The translations under genes were made by a program, and so were the position numbers. Source: Williamsia muralis NBRC 105860 (GTDB lineage: Bacteria; Actinomycetota; Actinomycetes; Mycobacteriales; Mycobacteriaceae). Taken from it: DNA of 64,000 nt. Location of the stretch: NCBI RefSeq assembly GCF_001598915.1, contig NZ_BDAP01000001.1, forward strand, positions 682,001 to 746,000, read 5' to 3'. The notes under the pieces were generated by a model that did not search any database, was not told where the DNA came from, and saw only the letters and a program-made list of their open reading frames with translations. Below, piece after piece: positions 37,914 through 46,132 of the stretch (positions are counted from its first letter, which is position 1; each line of letters opens with the position of its first letter).

Positions 37914-38905
37914 GACGTCGCACCGACCCGTGGGTCGATGGCCGTCGCCGCGGCATCTGCCGCTGCCGAGCCCAGCAACACGGCAAACGCCGCGCCGACC
38001 GTCAACGCCGCCAGCAGCGGAAAGTCCAGCGCCACCGCGGAGTCCACGAGCACCGATGCCAGCCCCGGCCAGCCGAAGACGGTTTCCACGATGGCGGCTC
38101 CGGCGATCACCTCCGGCAGCCGGGTCCCCAGTAAGGCCAGGGTAGGTGCCACGGATGTGGGCAGGATGTGGCCGCGCAGCAGTGCCCACCCGTGCAGACC
38201 CCGAGCTCTCGCCGCGCGCACCGCGTCCGACGACGACGCCTCGACCACGGCCGTCCGCGTGGTCAGCAGCAGCCAAGGGATCTGCGAGATGGTCAGCGCG
38301 ACAAAGGGAAGAAATCCGTGGGTGAGGATTCCCCGGGCGGTGTACGGATCGCCGGGAGCGGCTGCCCCCGACGTGGGGAACCACCCCAACGACACCGCGA
38401 CCACCGACACCAATACCAGCGACACCACAAAGGGGGGTACGGCGGCCAACGCCGCAGACAACGCCGAGCACGTCTGGTCGAGTGGTCCGCCGCGGCGCAT
38501 CCCGGCAAGAGTGCCCACCAGGATCCCTATCAGCGCGGAAGCAACCATCGCGGCGAGTGACAAGCCGACGGTGAACGGCAGCCGCTCGGTGAGAACGGTT
38601 GACACCGGCAATGATTGGGTGGACGACCATCCGAGGTTGCCCTGACACAGCTCGGTGAACCACCGCCACCAGGCGGTGTACCAGGAGCCGTCGGTGTTGT
38701 ATGCCTCACGCACTGCGGTCCGCTGTGACAGGGTGGCGGATTGATATCCATCACCGAGGTAGACGGTCAGCGGGTCCAGGGGTGAGAGCGAGGCGATGAA
38801 GAAGATCGCCGCCGACACGGCCAGTGTCACGGGCAGAGCAACCAACGCTCGTACGCCGAGAAGCCGAACTGCGGGTACGAGTCTCGATCGGGTGACAGCG
38901 TTCAT
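37910..38905 (-). CDS. ABC transporter permease (DppB/NikB type)
   Basis: A 331-residue permease with an N-terminal helix (LVALPVTLAVSAAIFFIASL), the long periplasmic loop usual in DppB (after YNTDGSWYTAWWRWF), and a cytosolic loop with EASSSDAVRAARARGL. The ATG overlaps the binding-protein stop by ATGA. Confidence 0.86.
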   Translation of the reverse strand: MNAVTRSRLVPAVRLLGVRALVALPVTLAVSAAIFFIASLSPLDPLTVYLGDGYQSATLSQRTAVREAYNTDGSWYTAWWRWFTELCQGNLGWSSTQSLPVSTVLTERLPFTVGLSLAAMVASALIGILVGTLAGMRRGGPLDQTCSALSAALAAVPPFVVSLVLVSVVAVSLGWFPTSGAAAPGDPYTARGILTHGFLPFVALTISQIPWLLLTTRTAVVEASSSDAVRAARARGLHGWALLRGHILPTSVAPTLALLGTRLPEVIAGAAIVETVFGWPGLASVLVDSAVALDFPLLAALTVGAAFAVLLGSAAADAAATAIDPRVGATS

Positions 38906-40488
38906 CGGGTCCAGCCGGCGACATGCCACCAGGGGCCCCAGGAGACCCCGTGTGAATGTGGCTCGAGGATCGGTGCGGTCTGGTTCCAGCCGAGATCGCG
39001 GTAGGCGTAGGTGTGGTCGAGGAAGGCCAGGAACACATACGACGGTTCAGAGATATACCGCTGCTGCACTTCTCGGTATCTTGCGTCGGTGTCGGGCGAC
39101 GGCCCGGCCGACCGCGCCTCGTCGAGCAATCGATCCACACCCGGGGGAGTGAGGTTGCCCGGGTTCGCATACGGGGACGAGTCCGGAACCCGAGTGTGCA
39201 GCGTGTCGTACACCTGAGAGTCGATGCTGTAGGGGGTTTCGCCTCCGCCCAGGAGTACCGCCGCGGTGCCCAATCTGGTGTCGATCTCGTCCCAGCTCGT
39301 GCCTCGTGTCCGCACTTCGACGCCGAGCGGTGCCATTGCCGCGGCGAAAGCTATCGAGAGATCACGGCGCAGGCTGTCCTGTGCGTTGTAGAGGAGATCG
39401 AAACGGGCTGTGCTGCCGTCTTTCTGCCGCACGCCGTCGGTGCCCATCCGCCAGCCCGCGCGGTCGAGCATGGCTGCGGCGCTGTCGACGTCGTGGGAGA
39501 ACTGAGCTCTGGGATCGTAGGCGTCGCCGTACACTTCGGCTACGGGTGTGCTCGCAGGCCGACCGTGGCCTGCCAGTACGTCGTCGATCATGGTTTGCCG
39601 ATCGACGCCGACATTCATCGCCGTTCGCGCAACCGGGTCGGCGGTGAAAGAGTTGTTGCGCGGCAGCGACACTCCGCGCCAGTCCGCCGATGCGACCCCG
39701 ATGGTCGTGATTCCTTCGCGACCGGCGACCGCGCCGAGCAACCCAGGCGGCAGGCTCGCGCCGTCGACCTCGCCGGCGACGATGCGCTGGGCGCGGGTGT
39801 TGTCGTCGGGAGTATGGGTGAACACCAGCGAACGCACGTGTGGCCGAGGGCCCCAGTAGTCGTCGCGGGCGGTGAAGACGGCTTGGTCCGGACGCAGGCT
39901 CGTCAGTTCGTAGGGACCGGTACCGACGGGTTCGGTGTTCAGCGTCCAGTCGGCAACGGGTGCCTGCTCGATCCGTTCCGACGGCGCGATCCCCAGCAGC
40001 AGGTGAGGCGACGGATCGGCGTCGTTGGCCATCGTGACGACCACGGCGTCGGCACCGTCGACGCGGATGTCGGTGATCGGGCGGAAGTGGGTCGCGACCT
40101 CGGAGGCGACCAGTGGGTTGACCACCGCTTTGTACGTCGCGACGACATCGGAGGAGTCCAGCGACGATCCGTCGGAGAACGTGACGCCTGGCCGCAGTTG
40201 CATTCGCCATTGCCGCTCGCCGAGGGGTACTGGCTCCGCGACCGCCAGTGCCGGAACCAGATCGGGCAGCGTGGTGTCGGTCTCGGACGCTGGGCGCAGC
40301 AGGCCGTCGTACAGCGGGGACACACCGAGTTCGCCGTAGCCTGCGACGGGGTTGTATCCACCGAGTTCCTGGCTCTCGGCCAGCACGATGCGGACTGAGC
40401 GATCTTCGCTCGGCGAAGCACATCCGGCCGCGACCGATGCCACGCAGACGAGAGCCAGGAACAGAGGCATTCGACGAATGCGTGGCAC
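38902..40488 (-). CDS. Substrate-binding lipoprotein, family 5 (peptide/nickel type)
   Basis: A 528-residue lipoprotein. The signal peptide ends in the lipobox SVAAGC near residue 23, and a mature SBP_bac_5 fold follows, with YDGLLRPASE and VTFSDGSSLDSSDVVATYKAV. The GTG start has GAGGGAG eight bases upstream. It is first gene of the importer operon and faces a metal-type ArsR gene across a palindromic operator, which favours nickel, cobalt or a metal chelate as substrate over peptides. That substrate is an inference. Confidence 0.85.
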   Translation of the reverse strand: MPRIRRMPLFLALVCVASVAAGCASPSEDRSVRIVLAESQELGGYNPVAGYGELGVSPLYDGLLRPASETDTTLPDLVPALAVAEPVPLGERQWRMQLRPGVTFSDGSSLDSSDVVATYKAVVNPLVASEVATHFRPITDIRVDGADAVVVTMANDADPSPHLLLGIAPSERIEQAPVADWTLNTEPVGTGPYELTSLRPDQAVFTARDDYWGPRPHVRSLVFTHTPDDNTRAQRIVAGEVDGASLPPGLLGAVAGREGITTIGVASADWRGVSLPRNNSFTADPVARTAMNVGVDRQTMIDDVLAGHGRPASTPVAEVYGDAYDPRAQFSHDVDSAAAMLDRAGWRMGTDGVRQKDGSTARFDLLYNAQDSLRRDLSIAFAAAMAPLGVEVRTRGTSWDEIDTRLGTAAVLLGGGETPYSIDSQVYDTLHTRVPDSSPYANPGNLTPPGVDRLLDEARSAGPSPDTDARYREVQQRYISEPSYVFLAFLDHTYAYRDLGWNQTAPILEPHSHGVSWGPWWHVAGWTR

Positions 40489-40510
40489 CGATCGACTCCC
40501 TCGCCCAAAA

Positions 40511-40530
40511 CATGTGTCTGCACAGACACA
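40511..40530. promoter_or_regulatory. Operator palindrome between ABC importer and ArsR gene
   Basis: ATGTGTCTG-CA-CAGACACAT: perfect 9-bp arms with a 2-bp centre, midway between the divergent starts. The size and 12-2-12-like symmetry fit ArsR/SmtB-family binding. Confidence 0.65.
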
Positions 40531-40592
40531 TTTACGTGCCGTAGCCTAACACCGACGAGACCGGGCAGCAGCACGAGAGCGTGGGGGCGGAC

Positions 40593-40889
40593 ATGGGCGA
40601 CCACGAGCACACCGATATCGACGGTTGGGCCAAACGCTTTGCGCTGCTGTCCGATTCCACGCGACTACGACTGATCACGCACATGCACGAACACCCGGAC
40701 GCAACGGTCAGTGAACTCGCCGCGGCCGCCCGGATCACCGAGAACGCGGCCTCGCAATCGTTGCGCGCCCTACGTGCACAGGGCTGGGTGACCACCACCA
40801 AGGCAGGTCGGACGGTGCATTACCGTGTGGTCGCCGACGCCATCGTCCACCGGATCCTGCACGACGTGATGGGCGCGCACCATCACTAG
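40593..40889 (+). CDS. ArsR/SmtB-family metal-type regulator with His-rich ends
   Basis: A 98-residue winged-helix repressor. The recognition helix is ENAASQSLRALRAQGWVTTT and the wing is KAGRTVHYRVV. Candidate metal ligands are at both ends: MGDHEHTD at the start and AIVHRILHDVMGAHHH at the end, including the alpha-5 His/Asp pattern used by Ni/Co sensors such as NmtR and KmtR. There is no Cys, so it should not sense arsenic, cadmium or lead through thiolates. The ATG has GGGGGCGG upstream. It most likely controls the divergent importer and itself. Confidence 0.82.
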   Translation: MGDHEHTDIDGWAKRFALLSDSTRLRLITHMHEHPDATVSELAAAARITENAASQSLRALRAQGWVTTTKAGRTVHYRVVADAIVHRILHDVMGAHHH

Positions 40890-41251
40890 AACGGATCGTC
40901 GCCGGGTTCGGCTTTCCGGTTCTCCAGGGCGGCATTCTGCAAAGCGATGGCCCGGGCGAGGCGCGCGTACTTCACTTCCAGTTCGCGAAACCGCAGATAG
41001 GTACCGATGGTGGTGAACGCGAAAGCCACCACCAGGCAATAGAGCACCAGGTCGGTGCCACGGCCGACACCCACCCATCCGGCGATGACGGTGAGGTCGT
41101 CGGGCCGCAGCAAGGCGTACACACCGAAGGCCAGGAAGCCGACGAACGCGATTTTCACCCAGGCCGAGGCCTTGGCGTTGCCGCGCTGGGTGATGAAGTA
41201 TCCGACCAACGCGATGACAAACAGGATCAGGATGATCTGAATGGCCAGCAT
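40886..41251 (-). CDS. DUF2304 membrane protein (Rv3632 type)
   Basis: A 121-residue protein with three predicted membrane helices (IQIILILFVIALVGYFI, VKIAFVGFLAFGVYALL, DLVLYCLVVAFAFTTIGTYL) and a charged C-terminal coil (RELEVKYARLARAIALQNAAL). DUF2304 proteins accompany GT2 polyprenyl-phosphate sugar transferases; here the ATG comes two bases after the stop of such a transferase. Its 3' end overlaps the ArsR gene by four bases. Confidence 0.85.
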   Translation of the reverse strand: MLAIQIILILFVIALVGYFITQRGNAKASAWVKIAFVGFLAFGVYALLRPDDLTVIAGWVGVGRGTDLVLYCLVVAFAFTTIGTYLRFRELEVKYARLARAIALQNAALENRKAEPGDDPF

Positions 41252-41253
41252 GA

Positions 41254-41943
41254 TTACCGCCTCATCCGGCCGTGAAGCAGGCCATCGGTCAAGATGTTCA
41301 CACCGTTGAGCAGCGACTGACCTTTGGCCATGGAGTATTCGGTGTAGAGGATGGTGACCGGTTGTTCGGCAACCCGCCACTGATGATGATCGATGAGTGC
41401 GACGAACTCCGACGCGTGGCTCATCCCGTTCATGATCAGGTCGAGTTGTGCGGCCACGGTGGCGTTGAAGACCCGAAGACCGTTGTGAGCGTCGGTCAGA
41501 CCGAGTCGCCGGGTACGCGGGCTGAGAAACACTATGGTGCGCAGCGCCATCCGTTTGACCACCGGGACGCTCTTGCTCCGGTCGTCGGCGAATCGGGTGC
41601 CGATGACCATGTCCAAGGGCTCGGATCTCAGGCGGTCCAGCATTGCCACCACGTCGTCCACCTGATGCTGGCCATCGGCATCGAAGGTCACAAAATACTT
41701 GGCGCCCGGCTGAGAACGCGCGTACTCCACGCCGGTCTGAATGGCCGCGCCCTGACCGAGATTGACCGGATGTCGCACCAGATGTACTCCGGCAGCGAGT
41801 ATTTCGTCGGCAGAGCCGTCTTTGCTGCCGTCGTCGACACAGACGATGTTCGGGAAGGTCCGTTTTGCCGCGCCGGCCACCGAACGGATGACCGGAGCTT
41901 CGTTGAAGACGGGAACGATCAGCCACACATCTGAATTGCCCAC
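41254..41943 (-). CDS. GT2 glycosyltransferase, polyprenyl-phosphate type (Rv3631-like)
   Basis: A 229-residue transferase. N-terminal VWLIVPVFNEAPVIRSV, CVDDGSKDGS and TFDADGQHQVDDV (the DxD-like motif) define family GT2 of the DPM1 type. There is no membrane helix; its DUF2304 partner supplies the membrane anchor. In M. tuberculosis the Rv3631-Rv3632 pair is implicated in making a polyprenyl-phosphate-linked galactosamine used on arabinogalactan. The same role is inferred here. Confidence 0.85.
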   Translation of the reverse strand: MGNSDVWLIVPVFNEAPVIRSVAGAAKRTFPNIVCVDDGSKDGSADEILAAGVHLVRHPVNLGQGAAIQTGVEYARSQPGAKYFVTFDADGQHQVDDVVAMLDRLRSEPLDMVIGTRFADDRSKSVPVVKRMALRTIVFLSPRTRRLGLTDAHNGLRVFNATVAAQLDLIMNGMSHASEFVALIDHHQWRVAEQPVTILYTEYSMAKGQSLLNGVNILTDGLLHGRMRR

Positions 41944-42031
41944 GGCAGTATCTGGCTCAGTGATCGTTCCACCTCCACGCCCACCTCGACTGCAAACCGG
42001 CCGCCTGGGAGTCTATCGGTTCGCCGCAGCG

Positions 42032-42037
42032 TATTCT
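42032..42037 (+). promoter_or_regulatory. -10 element, leaderless GT2 gene
   Basis: TATTCT, six bases, then GTG at 42044. Confidence 0.5.
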
Positions 42038-42043
42038 TCCACC

Positions 42044-42919
42044 GTGCTGGTCGATGTCATGTTGCCGTTCTACGGGGACGTCGCCCTCTTCAAGACCGCC
42101 GTGCGCAGCGTCCTCGCCCAGACCCACGGCGACTTCCGCCTGGTGATGGTCGACGACCAATACCCTGACCCCGAACCCGCGCGCTGGCTGCAGGAATTGA
42201 CGGACCCCCGGGTGCACTACCTGCGCAACAAGGAGAATCTCGGGGTCAACGGCAACTTCCGTCGATGTGTGGACCTGGTGCAGGCGCCCGCGTTCACCAT
42301 CATGGGATGCGATGACGTGATGGCCCCTGACCACCTGGCGCGAGCGGTTGACGCACTGGGGAGTCACCACGAGGCAGCGGTGGTGCAACCCGGGGTCGAC
42401 GTCATCGATTCCGCAGGTGAGGTCGTCCGCCCGCTGGGCGATCGGGTCAAAGCATCGATGGCCCCCACGTCGCCCACCACGCTCAGTGGCGAGTCGATGG
42501 CGCAGAGCCTCTACCGCGGGAACTGGACGTACTTCCCGTCACTGGTCTGGCGCACCGAGATCGCGGCGCCCATCGGTTTCCGGCCGGGTCTCGAGGTGGC
42601 CCTCGATCTGGGGCTGCTCACCGACATCGCCCGCGCAGGCGGATCGATGGTGTTCGACCCCCACGTCACCTTTTACTATCGGCGCCATCAGCAGTCCGTC
42701 AGCTCGGTGCGCGCGGTCGACGGCCGCCGGTTCGAGGAGGAACGCGCCTTCTTCGAGACCGAGGCATCGCGCTGCCGCGAGCGGGGATGGTCCAGAGCCG
42801 AACGGGCCGCCCGACGGCACGTCACCTCGAGGCTCAACGCGGCGACACTCTTGCCGAGCGCGTTAGTCGGCCGACAATGGAGCGTCGCCCGGGCCCTGGG
42901 CCGGCACGTCGTGCGCTGA
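42044..42919 (+). CDS. GT2 family glycosyltransferase
   Basis: A 291-residue transferase. DVMLPFYGDVALFKTAVRSV, MVDDQYPDPEP and IMGCDDVMAPDH give the GT-A nucleotide-binding pattern with DD metal ligand. The C-terminal third is basic and may bind membrane or acceptor. The acceptor is unknown; it lies in the envelope glycan region. Its 3' end overlaps the convergent flippase gene by 57 bases. Confidence 0.82.
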   Translation: MLVDVMLPFYGDVALFKTAVRSVLAQTHGDFRLVMVDDQYPDPEPARWLQELTDPRVHYLRNKENLGVNGNFRRCVDLVQAPAFTIMGCDDVMAPDHLARAVDALGSHHEAAVVQPGVDVIDSAGEVVRPLGDRVKASMAPTSPTTLSGESMAQSLYRGNWTYFPSLVWRTEIAAPIGFRPGLEVALDLGLLTDIARAGGSMVFDPHVTFYYRRHQQSVSSVRAVDGRRFEEERAFFETEASRCRERGWSRAERAARRHVTSRLNAATLLPSALVGRQWSVARALGRHVVR

Positions 42920-44149
42920 TCCGCCGCGCGCTGCCAGCAGGTGTACGACGATACCCACCAGCGGTCCGATCATCAGGGCGATCGGGACGCGGACCGTCAG
43001 GTCGGCGGAGATGAACAGCAGTCCCACGCTCACCGCCGTCGCCAGCCACCATCCGGCGGCATAGAGCCGATGTCGGCCGGCGGCCAGCGCCATCGCCCCG
43101 GTCAGGGTCAGCATCGCCATCGCCCCGGCTCCGGCGGTCAGTGCGGCGACGGTGACGCCCGACAGCTGGTAGTCCGCGCCGAAGACGGTCTCGAGGAGCC
43201 ACGGTCCGGTCAGCCGCGCAGCCAGGATCCCGACTATGCCGACCGCAAGAACGGCAGCGGCCGGTGACGCCACCGACCGCAGGAGGTGATCACGGTCGTC
43301 GACGAAGCGGCTGATCAGGACACCCTGAAAGCTGTTCAGCGGGACCAGGAGTGGCGCGCGGGTGAGCGTGACCGCAAGGATCACCGCGCCGGCAGACGCG
43401 TCGAGGCCGTCGCTGGAAATCGAGATGAGCACGGGGAACCCCATCACGAGAACAGCGCTCGCCATCGCGGCGGTCATCGCCGTGAGCATGTTGCGCGCCA
43501 GCTCACCGGACGGGATATCACCGCGTGCGCCGAGCGCCCCCCGTGCGCCGGCAAAGACGGCCAGGACGACCGCGGTGGAGACCGTGCCCGCGACCGTGAT
43601 GACCAAAAAGGCCTGTAGGCCCCATCCTGCAGCCACCGCGACCACGGTCAGCAGCAGACGGATCAACGCATCGACGACGAGAAGGGCTGAGAAAACGCCC
43701 CACCGACCCAGCCCGGACAGCACGCCGCCCAGCCCCGCGTAGAGACCGAACGCGGCGACACCTGCCGTGAGCAGCAGCACCGATTCGACACGGTCCGACT
43801 CGAACACCACCCCAGCCCAGGCAAGGGAGGTGACGGCGACGACAGCTGCCAAGGCGAGGCCGAGAATCGCGTTCATCGGCATCGGCCGGGCACCGATGCT
43901 GCGCCCTTCTTCACGCGCGCGCCGAACCGCTCGGGTGGTCTCCTGCAACTGTCCGTTCTGGGTGCCGGTCACCAACCCGTACGCGGCCCAGAAGACGGCG
44001 AATGCCGCGTACCCGTCGGCGCCCAGGGCACGTGCCGCCAGCAACAGCACGAGGTAACCCGACGCCGCAGCCACCACGGTGGCCACTGCCACGCGGCCCA
44101 GGGAGTCACGAGTACTCGGGGCCACTTCGTTCGCCGGGCCTTCACTCAT
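42863..44149 (-). CDS. Polysaccharide flippase-like membrane protein (Rv3630 type)
   Basis: A 428-residue protein with about twelve membrane helices, resembling the Wzx/MATE-type lipid-linked saccharide flippases. It begins SLGRVAVATVVAAASGYLV and has repeated helices to residue 415. The ATG overlaps the M1 peptidase stop by one base. Position beside the Rv3631/Rv3632-type genes matches M. tuberculosis Rv3630. It would move a sugar-lipid intermediate across the membrane. Confidence 0.8.
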   Translation of the reverse strand: MSEGPANEVAPSTRDSLGRVAVATVVAAASGYLVLLLAARALGADGYAAFAVFWAAYGLVTGTQNGQLQETTRAVRRAREEGRSIGARPMPMNAILGLALAAVVAVTSLAWAGVVFESDRVESVLLLTAGVAAFGLYAGLGGVLSGLGRWGVFSALLVVDALIRLLLTVVAVAAGWGLQAFLVITVAGTVSTAVVLAVFAGARGALGARGDIPSGELARNMLTAMTAAMASAVLVMGFPVLISISSDGLDASAGAVILAVTLTRAPLLVPLNSFQGVLISRFVDDRDHLLRSVASPAAAVLAVGIVGILAARLTGPWLLETVFGADYQLSGVTVAALTAGAGAMAMLTLTGAMALAAGRHRLYAAGWWLATAVSVGLLFISADLTVRVPIALMIGPLVGIVVHLLAARGGSAHDVPAQGPGDAPLSAD

Positions 44150-45549
44150 CAGGGGCCCGGGTAGGGCGGCAGCGCCTTCTGTTCGAGCCACTGGTGCCAC
44201 AGATCGTGCAGCGGCTGTGGGCTGTACCGGGCGGCGAGTCCGGTGAAGTCCTCGGTGCTGACCGAGCTGTAGCGGTACTCGCGGGTCCATTCGCGCAACA
44301 GGGCGAAGAAGTTGTTGTCGCCCAGGGTCTTTCGCAGCGCGTGAAGGGTGAGTGCGCCCCGCTTGTACACGACGTCGTCGAACATGCGCGCGGGTCCGGG
44401 ATCACCGATCGCAAGATCCTGCGACGACGAGGCGAGTCGGTCGTAATACTTGCGCGACTGCGCTTCGGCCGTGAGGCCGCCCGAGCGTTCCGACCACAGC
44501 CATTCGCTGTAGCAGGCAAACCCCTCGTGCAGCCAGATGTCTTTCCATCGCGACAAAGTCAGCGAATTGCCGAACCACTGATGCGCCAGCTCATGGGCGA
44601 TGAGGCGCTCGGATCGTCCGGAACCGCTGCAGTGGTTGGCTCCGAAGATCGACAGGCCTTGAGCCTCGATCGGGATCTCCAGCTCGTCGTCGGTGACCAC
44701 GACAGAGTATTCGGGGAACGGGTAGGGCCCGAACCACTCGATGAACGCCTCCATGATCCGCGCCTGGTTGACGAACTCGATCTCGAAGTTCCTGCGCAGG
44801 CCCGGCGGGATCACCGCATGGATCGGCACCGGCTTGGTCGTCAGGGTCTGCCGCGTGTACTGACCGATCTGGATGGTGGCGAGATACGACGCCATCGGCT
44901 CCACCTGCTCGTACACCCAGGTGGTCTGGGCGGCCTTGGTCCGTTTGCGCTGCAGCGACCCGTTGGCCACCGCCATGAACGGGCTGTCGGTGGTGATCGA
45001 GATACCGTATGCCGCTTTGGAGATCGGGTGGTCATCACACGGAAACCACGATGCCGCGCCGTTGGGCTGGCTCGCCACGAGCGAGCCCTCGGTGAGCTCC
45101 TCCCAGCCGACCTCACCCCACCGGCTGCGTATCGGACGCGGATTGCCCGAGTACTTCACCACCACGGTCATCACGCCGCCCGGTGGCAGCTCGTCTTCCA
45201 TCGTGACCGTCAATTTGTTGCTGCGGTGACTGAATCGCCGCGCCCGGGTGCCGTTGACCGTCACCCGGTCGACCTTGAGGGCGCCGGAGAGATCCAGCGC
45301 GAATCGGTTCAGTGTGATGATCGTGGTGGCCGTGATGGTCGCGGTCCCGGCAAGCCGGTTGGTCGCCACCCGGTATTCGAGGTCGAGGTCGTAGCGGGAC
45401 ACCCGATAACCGAGGTTGCCGTTGGCGGGCAGGTACGGATCGATGCCGTCCGAAGGATCGCCGAGAAGCGGTTGACCTGTCCCAGGGGAACGTCGGCCCG
45501 CTTTACCTGGCACTAATCCTCCTATTCGGCCCCACGTTTGGTCTTTCAT
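44149..45549 (-). CDS. M1-family zinc metallopeptidase, atypical substrate loop
   Basis: A 466-residue peptidase. The zinc site HELAHQWFG starts at His319, and Glu342 in IWLHE completes HExxH-x18-E; a later Tyr is in YKRGALTLHALR. The aminopeptidase GAMEN motif is replaced by EIPIEAQGLSIFG, so N-terminal recognition may differ. It is about half the length of PepN because the long C-terminal helical domain is absent. There is no signal peptide. It is separated only by doxX from a Pls-type poly-amino-acid synthetase, so a role in cutting that polymer is possible. Confidence 0.85.
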   Translation of the reverse strand: MKDQTWGRIGGLVPGKAGRRSPGTGQPLLGDPSDGIDPYLPANGNLGYRVSRYDLDLEYRVATNRLAGTATITATTIITLNRFALDLSGALKVDRVTVNGTRARRFSHRSNKLTVTMEDELPPGGVMTVVVKYSGNPRPIRSRWGEVGWEELTEGSLVASQPNGAASWFPCDDHPISKAAYGISITTDSPFMAVANGSLQRKRTKAAQTTWVYEQVEPMASYLATIQIGQYTRQTLTTKPVPIHAVIPPGLRRNFEIEFVNQARIMEAFIEWFGPYPFPEYSVVVTDDELEIPIEAQGLSIFGANHCSGSGRSERLIAHELAHQWFGNSLTLSRWKDIWLHEGFACYSEWLWSERSGGLTAEAQSRKYYDRLASSSQDLAIGDPGPARMFDDVVYKRGALTLHALRKTLGDNNFFALLREWTREYRYSSVSTEDFTGLAARYSPQPLHDLWHQWLEQKALPPYPGP

Positions 45550-45647
45550 GACGTTACATGGCTCCTAGGGCGATGGCGCTCTGAGACCCGTGGGGCCGCT
45601 CGCCCGGAATCACACCTATGTGCCAAACGACCTGAAGGATGGAAGTC

Positions 45648-46094
45648 ATGGGTATCACGAGGAATCTCGCATCGTTTGTCGCCCGAGTGATTCTCGGCAT
45701 CATCTTCATCTTCCACGGCTGGCAGAAGCTGAACAAAGACGGGATCGACGCCACCGAGGCGTACTTCAAGTCGTTGGACATCCCTCTGCCTGCGGCCGCT
45801 GCGTGGTACTCGGCGCTGGTCGAGTTCGGTGGCGGAATCCTGCTCATCCTCGGAGTTCTCACTCCGCTGGTGTCCTTGCTGCTGATCGCCGACATGATCG
45901 GGGCGATCTTCTACGCGCACATCGACAACGGATTCTGGAACGCCGATCAGGGCTACGAACTGCCGTTGGCGCTGATCGCAGGCCTCATCGCCGTCGGTTT
46001 CGCCGACACCGGCCGGATCGGCGGCGACGGATACCTGATGAATCGCCGGCGCCGCCGCCGCGACCTCAATCGCGACCGCGACGTCGCGTACTGA
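45648..46094 (+). CDS. DoxX-family membrane protein
   Basis: A 148-residue protein with four membrane helices. VARVILGIIFIFHGWQKL is the DoxX signature region, followed by ALVEFGGGILLILGVLTPL and LALIAGLIAVGFAD; an Arg-rich tail (NRRRRRRDLNRDRD) faces the cytosol. In mycobacteria a DoxX protein works with SodA and SseA in thiol-oxidative stress defence; no such partner is nearby. The ATG at 45648 was chosen for GGATGGAAG upstream. Confidence 0.82.
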   Translation: MGITRNLASFVARVILGIIFIFHGWQKLNKDGIDATEAYFKSLDIPLPAAAAWYSALVEFGGGILLILGVLTPLVSLLLIADMIGAIFYAHIDNGFWNADQGYELPLALIAGLIAVGFADTGRIGGDGYLMNRRRRRRDLNRDRDVAY

Positions 46095-46132
46095 CAACCG
46101 GCTCGTCACCCACCCGCACTGAGCGTGGTCCC

